10,734 bases of DNA from Hyphomicrobiales bacterium (lineage in GTDB: Bacteria > Pseudomonadota > Alphaproteobacteria > Rhizobiales > Xanthobacteraceae): contig JACQTM010000253.1 of assembly GCA_016210825.1 (NCBI GenBank), forward strand, positions 1 to 10,734, given 5' to 3'. This document shows, one piece after another, positions 6,492-10,734 of this stretch (position 1 is the stretch's first letter; the number at the start of each line of letters is the position of its first letter). The notes under the pieces are model-generated. The model ran no database searches. It was given only the letters and a program-made list of their open reading frames with translations, and was not told where the DNA came from. The translations under genes and the position numbers were made by a program.

Positions 6492-9197
6492 ATGAACGCC
6501 CCAGCCCAGCTTCCGCCTGCGATCCGCACCACATGTCCCTATTGCGGCGTTGGTTGCGGCGTGCTGGCCAAGCCGGATGGCCGCGGCGGTGCGATGATCG
6601 CCGGCGATCCCGATCATCCCGCCAATCTTGGCCGCTTGTGTTCGAAAGGCATTGCACTTGGCGACACGCTCGGTCTCGAAGGCCGCCTGCTCTATCCGAT
6701 GGTCCGTCGGGGCGACGACACGTTGGCACAAATCGATTGGTCCGGCGCGTTGGATTATGTCGCCGGAAACCTGTTGCACATCATTGCACGCGATGGCCCC
6801 GATGCGGTCGCTTTCTATCTCTCCGGTCAGCTGCTGACAGAAGACTATTACGTCGCCAACAAACTGATGAAGGGATTTATCGGTTCGGCCAATGTCGACA
6901 CCAACTCGCGGCTGTGCATGGCCTCATCGGTCGCCGGCCACCGGCGCGCGTTCGGCACCGATACGGTGCCCGGCATCTACGAAGATCTCGACATCGCGGA
7001 TCTGATCGTTCTCGTCGGGTCGAATACCGCCTGGTGTCATCCGATATTGTTTCAGCGCATGATGCGCAACAAAGAGACACGCGGCTGCAAGATCGTCGTG
7101 ATTGACCCGCGGCGGACGGCGACAGCTGATGGCGTGGACCTGTTTTTACCCATTGCCCCAGGCACCGACACGGCGCTGTTTAGCGGACTCTTGGCCCATC
7201 TCGTCAATAATGACACGCTCGACCGCGACTACATTGACGCGCACACAACGGGTTTTGCCGAAGCGATCACGCGCGCGCGGCAGATCGCACCGGATATCGC
7301 CGCGACGGCGGCCGCAACAGGGCTGGCTGAAGCCGACGTTGCCGAATTTTTTGCGCACTTTTGTACAACCGTACGAACAGTCACCTGCTTCTCGCAAGGT
7401 GTGAACCAATCCGCGCAAGGTACCGACAAAGTCAATGCCATTATCAATTGTCATCTGGCGACCGGCCGCATCGGCAAGCCAGGTGCGGGACCGTTCTCGC
7501 TCACCGGACAGCCAAATGCCATGGGCGGCCGCGAGGTCGGCGGACTCGCAAATCAACTCGCCGCCCATATGGGATTTTCCAGGACCGAGATCGATCGCGT
7601 TCGCCGCTTTTGGCGCGCGCCGCGAATGGCGCAGCGCGAGGGGCTCAAGGCGGTGCAGATGTTCGAAGCGATCGAGGCTGGGAGAATCAAAGCGCTATGG
7701 GTCATGGCCACCAATCCAGCCGTCTCGCTGCCACGTGCCGGCGCAATGGCCGAGGCGTTGCGCAAGCTTGAGCTCTTCGTCGTATCCGAGAACGTCATGT
7801 CCAACGACACGGTGAACGCCGGTGCGCATGCCCTACTGCCGGCGGCAGCGTGGGGTGAAAAGGACGGCACCGTCACCAATTCTGAGCGTCGCATTTCTAG
7901 GCAGCGTTCGTTCCTCCCCCTGCCGGGCGAGGCGAAGCCCGACTGGTGGATCGTCACGGAGGTTGCCCGGCGGATGGGATTTGCGGAGGCATTTTCTTAC
8001 CAATCCGTAACGGATATTTTCCGCGAGCACGCAAGGCTCTCCACGTTCGAGAATGATGGCGCGCGCGATTTCGATCTTGGCGCGTTCGTGGATATCTCCG
8101 GCACGGCATTCGAGACGCTTAATCCCGTGCAATGGCCCGCGCGTGATGTGCAGCCGTGCGAGACCCGCTTTTTCGCGCAAGGCGGTTTCTTTACGCCGGA
8201 TCAAAAAGCGCGCTTTATCGCGTCCGATAATCCGGCCCTCAAGGACGCAGTTACCGAATCGTTCCCATATCGCCTAAATACCGGCCGTGCGCGTGACCAG
8301 TGGCACACGATGACGCGCACGGGCCTAAGTCCGCGTCTCGGCGCGCACATGCCCGAACCGCTCGTCGAAATTCATCCGGCGGATGCGGAGGCCGCCGGTC
8401 TTGACGATGGCGGATTCGCCAAAATCACCACGAGATACGCAAGCTGCGTGCTCAAGGTTTCGATCAATGACGGTCAGCGACGCGGCTCGCTGTTTGCCCC
8501 GATCCATTGGAGCAACGAAACCTCCTCGGCCGCCCGCATCGGCGATCTTGTCGCGCCGTATATCGATCCGATTTCCGGACAGCCCGAGGCGAAGGCAACG
8601 GCGGCATCGATTGCACCTGTGGACTTCGCCATGCGCGGCTTCGCGCTTACCCGGCATCCAATCAAGCTGCCAGGCAATTCGTGGTGGGCACGTACCGCCG
8701 TGACGGGAGGATTTGGCTATCTCTTCGCCACCGCCGAAACTTCAACCTTCTGGCACGAAGTCGCACCACAATTGTTCGGCCCCGGCGCGGAACTTGCCGA
8801 ATACAGCGATCCATCGCGGGACGTATATCGTGTGGCTGCTTTCGTCGACGGCAGGCTCGATGGCTGCATTTTCGTCGGGCCGGCTGCGGCCGCGCCGCAA
8901 TGGGACGCCGTGAAGGCATTATTCGAAATGGAGACGATCGAGACGAGCGGCCGCCAGGCCTTACTGGCCGGCCGCGCCGCCGACGGTATCGTGCCGGCCG
9001 GTCCCGTTGTGTGTGTTTGCTTCGGGGTGGCGCTTGCGACGATTCGCGAGGCAATCGCAACGCAGGCACTGGTTTCGGTCGATGATATCGGCAAGGCGCT
9101 TCGCGCTGGTACGAATTGCGGCTCATGCGTGCCCGAACTCAAGCGGCTCCTGTTGCAAAGGACTGGCGATAATGAACGGATCGCGAATGCCGTGTGA
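6492..9197 (+). CDS. nasA: Assimilatory nitrate reductase catalytic subunit NasA
   Basis: This cytoplasmic molybdenum enzyme reduces nitrate to nitrite; it has 901 residues from ATG 6492. The N-terminal [4Fe-4S] cysteines are C15, C18, C22 and C50, followed by K52 of the SKG motif used for electron transfer to the pterin. C142 in SRLCMASSVAG is the predicted molybdenum ligand, as in NasA/NapA/NarB. The molybdopterin oxidoreductase domain covers about 60-480 and the dinucleotide-binding domain about 590-710 (NTGRARDQWHTMTRTG at 596-611). The C-terminus has a BFD-like [2Fe-2S] domain with C841, C843, C876 and C879, as in Klebsiella-type NasA; cyanobacterial NarB lacks it. No twin-arginine signal is present. 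The start codon is eight bases after the previous stop; a TTG at 6480 is a poorer alternative. The FAD protein at 1853 is the likely donor. The 3' end overlaps cysG by 26 bases. Confidence 0.95.
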   Translation: MNAPAQLPPAIRTTCPYCGVGCGVLAKPDGRGGAMIAGDPDHPANLGRLCSKGIALGDTLGLEGRLLYPMVRRGDDTLAQIDWSGALDYVAGNLLHIIARDGPDAVAFYLSGQLLTEDYYVANKLMKGFIGSANVDTNSRLCMASSVAGHRRAFGTDTVPGIYEDLDIADLIVLVGSNTAWCHPILFQRMMRNKETRGCKIVVIDPRRTATADGVDLFLPIAPGTDTALFSGLLAHLVNNDTLDRDYIDAHTTGFAEAITRARQIAPDIAATAAATGLAEADVAEFFAHFCTTVRTVTCFSQGVNQSAQGTDKVNAIINCHLATGRIGKPGAGPFSLTGQPNAMGGREVGGLANQLAAHMGFSRTEIDRVRRFWRAPRMAQREGLKAVQMFEAIEAGRIKALWVMATNPAVSLPRAGAMAEALRKLELFVVSENVMSNDTVNAGAHALLPAAAWGEKDGTVTNSERRISRQRSFLPLPGEAKPDWWIVTEVARRMGFAEAFSYQSVTDIFREHARLSTFENDGARDFDLGAFVDISGTAFETLNPVQWPARDVQPCETRFFAQGGFFTPDQKARFIASDNPALKDAVTESFPYRLNTGRARDQWHTMTRTGLSPRLGAHMPEPLVEIHPADAEAAGLDDGGFAKITTRYASCVLKVSINDGQRRGSLFAPIHWSNETSSAARIGDLVAPYIDPISGQPEAKATAASIAPVDFAMRGFALTRHPIKLPGNSWWARTAVTGGFGYLFATAETSTFWHEVAPQLFGPGAELAEYSDPSRDVYRVAAFVDGRLDGCIFVGPAAAAPQWDAVKALFEMETIETSGRQALLAGRAADGIVPAGPVVCVCFGVALATIREAIATQALVSVDDIGKALRAGTNCGSCVPELKRLLLQRTGDNERIANAV
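9157..9162 (+). promoter_or_regulatory. Ribosome binding site inside nasA for the cysG-like gene
   Basis: AAAGGA ends nine bases before ATG 9172-9174. It supports this start over a second in-frame ATG at 9187 and over the long in-frame extension upstream, which only mirrors nasA codons in another frame. Confidence 0.5.
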
Positions 9198-10302
9198 GAC
9201 TGGAAAACCAAGTATAAAGCCTCTATCGCGGCTGCCTGTGTTTTTCACGCTAGCCGGCCGCCGCGCCATCGTCGCCGGTGACTCGCCGGCCATCGTGTGG
9301 AAGGTGGAACTGCTTTCCGCTGCCGGTGCGCAAGTCGATGTGTTCGTGCCACATCCGAGCGAGGAGCTTCTCGCACTCACCGCCGATGCTCCGCGCGGGG
9401 ATATCCGTATCCTTGCACGCGCATGGAAAGCCGGAGACTTTAAAGGGGCCGCGATTGCCGTCGGCGCCTGCGAAAGCAATTCCGAAGCCGAACGGTTTGC
9501 CGTCGCGGCGCGCACATCCGGCGTTCCCGTCAATGTCGTTGATAATCCGGCCTATTGCGATTTTACCTTCGGTTCGGTGGTCAATCGCTCTCCCCTGGTG
9601 ATCGGAATTTCCACCGATGGCGCCGCGCCAATTTTTGCCCAATCAATCCGCGCGAAGCTCGAAGGTCTCATTCCTCAAGGCTTTGCCTGTTGGGCGCAAG
9701 CTGCAAAAAACTGGCGCACCGCAGTGCAGACATCCGGATTATCGTTCACCGGCCGGCGCAGTTTTTGGCTGTTATTTACGCGGCGCGCCATTATCTCGCC
9801 CGACCACGCACCGAGCGGGGCTGACTTTGCCGATATACTGGCGGCGACACGGACCGAAGGCTCTACGGTGGAGAAAGGCTCGGTGACGTTTGTTTACGTA
9901 AGCCAAAGGGATCCGGAATTGCTCACATTGCGCGCAATGCGCGCGCTGCAATCCGCTGACGTGATCCTGTTCGATCATCTCGTTTCTCGCGAGGTTCTTG
10001 ATTACGTCCGTCGTGAGGCGAGGAAAATACCAGTCGAAAAAACATCGGACGGACGGTCCGGCGTGGATCAATTCAATGCGCCGATGCTCGCCTTGGCGAA
10101 GTGCGGCAAGCGTTTGGTGCGGCTATTTGGGGGCAATCCGATGATCTGCCGTCAAGCTAACGAGGAGATCGCGGCTTGCCGTGCGGCGGGCATCGCCGTC
10201 GAGATGGTGCCGGGGATTATTACCACGCCAGCCGAGACGCCGCGCGCGAGTGGATGTTATTCCGATCGCCGCGAACGCGCGCCGGCTGATGCCAGCGCGT
10301 GA
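9172..10302 (+). CDS. cysG: CysG-like siroheme synthase with a degenerate, shortened methyltransferase domain
   Basis: CysG makes siroheme, the NirA cofactor, from uroporphyrinogen III. This copy has 376 residues; E. coli CysG has 457. The N-terminal precorrin-2 dehydrogenase/ferrochelatase part (about 20-165) is recognisable: LPVFFTLAGRRAIVAG, VNVVDNPAYCDF with the catalytic aspartate D124, then NRSPLVIGISTDGAAP (138-153). The nucleotide-binding loop is weakened (AGDSPA instead of the usual GGG-type loop). From G236 a uroporphyrinogen methyltransferase domain begins, and flanking blocks are clear (DPELLTLRAMRALQSADVIL, 247-266), but key motifs are lost. The expected GAGPGD is YVSQRD (242-247). 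The expected KGGDPFVFGRGGE is FGGNPMICRQANE (319-331). After VPGI (346-349) the family resemblance ends and the protein stops about 100 residues short. The frame stays open, so it is probably still translated. The methyltransferase step is likely supplied elsewhere (a CobA/SUMT); the dehydrogenase may remain active. Confidence 0.8.
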   Translation: MNGSRMPCETGKPSIKPLSRLPVFFTLAGRRAIVAGDSPAIVWKVELLSAAGAQVDVFVPHPSEELLALTADAPRGDIRILARAWKAGDFKGAAIAVGACESNSEAERFAVAARTSGVPVNVVDNPAYCDFTFGSVVNRSPLVIGISTDGAAPIFAQSIRAKLEGLIPQGFACWAQAAKNWRTAVQTSGLSFTGRRSFWLLFTRRAIISPDHAPSGADFADILAATRTEGSTVEKGSVTFVYVSQRDPELLTLRAMRALQSADVILFDHLVSREVLDYVRREARKIPVEKTSDGRSGVDQFNAPMLALAKCGKRLVRLFGGNPMICRQANEEIAACRAAGIAVEMVPGIITTPAETPRASGCYSDRRERAPADASA

Positions 10303-10316
10303 CGAACGCGTGACGA
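10296..10316. repeat. 10-base direct repeat at the end of the cysG-like gene
   Basis: CGCGTGACGA occurs at 10296-10305 and again at 10307-10316, an 11-base period. The first copy contains the cysG stop codon. It fills much of the 24-base gap before the convergent chemoreceptor gene. No clear terminator hairpin is visible here. It may be a small local duplication accompanying decay of the gene end. Confidence 0.4.
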
Positions 10317-10326
10317 CAAGCGCGCC

Positions 10327-10734
10327 CTAAAACTCTTCCCATCCTTCATCGGGCTTGGCCTTTTCGGCGTTGAGCGCAAGTGCATTGGCGCCGTTGGTGC
10401 GCGCGCGGATCGCCGCCGGATGTGGAACCGGCGTTTTCGTGGGCCCCCGCCTTGGCTCGGCGCGTGGCATGGATGTCGATGCCGCCGAAGCGACGGCCGC
10501 GCCGACTTGGAATCGGCTGACCAGCCGTGCCAATTTCTGCGCCTCGGCGGACAGCGAATGGCTCGCCGCCGTGCTCTCCTCCACCATTGCCGCGTTCTGT
10601 TGGGTCACCTGATCCATCTGATTGATCGCGGTGTTGACCTGCGCAAGTCCCGTCGCCTGCTCGTGCGCCGAGGAGGCGATCTCCGTCACAACGACGTTGA
10701 TGTCGGTCACCTGCGCCACGATCTCTTCAAGCGC
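10327..10734 (-). CDS. Methyl-accepting chemotaxis protein, C-terminal part (partial)
   Basis: The reading frame is open to the window edge, so the sensor, membrane and HAMP regions lie beyond 10734. The visible part is the descending arm of the cytoplasmic signalling coiled coil: EIASSAHEQATGLAQVNTAI, then NQMDQVTQQNAAMVEESTAA, which is the usual end of an MCP signal domain. E and Q pairs in these heptads are candidate methylation sites. A flexible linker of about 50 residues rich in A, P and R leads to the C-terminal pentapeptide GWEEF, followed by TAG (10329-10327). This aromatic-x-x-aromatic tail matches the NWETF-type tether that binds the methyltransferase CheR in high-abundance receptors. 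The ligand cannot be known from this fragment. It converges on the nitrate operon with a 24-base gap, so a link to nitrate sensing is possible but not shown. Confidence 0.92.
   Translation of the reverse strand, partial: ALEEIVAQVTDINVVVTEIASSAHEQATGLAQVNTAINQMDQVTQQNAAMVEESTAASHSLSAEAQKLARLVSRFQVGAAVASAASTSMPRAEPRRGPTKTPVPHPAAIRARTNGANALALNAEKAKPDEGWEEF

Noticed and set aside
9007..9171. Upstream extension of the cysG frame inside nasA
   Set aside because: The region encodes the essential C-terminal [2Fe-2S] domain of NasA in another frame, and the extension has no CysG resemblance.
9877..10302. A frameshift as the cause of the odd CysG methyltransferase half
   Set aside because: The altered motifs align without gaps and conserved blocks lie on both sides in the same frame; the other frames downstream of VPGI did not show the missing family sequence either. 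Substitution and truncation fit better.
10355..10612. 85-codon + strand frame opposite the chemoreceptor
   Set aside because: It is a mirror of the chemoreceptor linker and coiled-coil codons, with no ribosome binding site or family resemblance.

Overview
The window is a nearly gap-free, co-directional assimilatory nitrate reduction operon on the + strand, followed by the 3' end of a convergent chemoreceptor gene on the - strand. The high G+C content, the ABC-type nitrate importer (NrtABC), the NasA-type nitrate reductase with a C-terminal [2Fe-2S] domain, the long CysG and the chemoreceptor ending in GWEEF all suggest an alphaproteobacterium, probably Hyphomicrobiales (Bradyrhizobium/Xanthobacteraceae-like). 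That assignment is inference from general resemblance, not from a search.

Layout: 1-55 is the last codons of nrtA (periplasmic nitrate-binding protein). 115-1017 is nrtB (permease) and 1028-1822 nrtC (ATPase). 1853-3070 is a stand-alone NirB-like FAD/NAD(P)H oxidoreductase. 3080-4855 is nirA (siroheme/[4Fe-4S] nitrite reductase). 4852-6483 is a CysJ-like NADPH/FAD reductase in which the flavodoxin (FMN) domain is absent and a four-cysteine [4Fe-4S]-type segment takes its place. 6492-9197 is nasA (molybdenum nitrate reductase). 9172-10302 is a cysG-like siroheme synthase whose methyltransferase half is degenerate and shortened. 10327-10734 (-) is the C-terminal part of a methyl-accepting chemotaxis protein. 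No intergenic stretch exceeds 60 bases.

How the genes work together (inference from families and order): NrtABC imports nitrate. NasA reduces it to nitrite, with electrons probably entering through its C-terminal [2Fe-2S] domain from the NirB-like FAD protein. NirA reduces nitrite to ammonium, probably fed with NADPH electrons by the CysJ-like Fe-S flavoprotein. CysG supplies siroheme for NirA. The order matches the Klebsiella nasFEDCBA plan (transport, NADH reductase, nitrite reductase, nitrate reductase), with the nitrite reductase slot filled by nirA plus the Fe-S flavoprotein. The promoter and any NasS/NasT-type leader control are presumably upstream of nrtA, outside the window.

Most unusual points: the Fe-S-for-FMN replacement in the CysJ-like protein; a short N-terminal motif shared by that protein and NirA, which suggests a common docking element; and loss of the SAM-binding motifs and C-terminus in the CysG methyltransferase domain.
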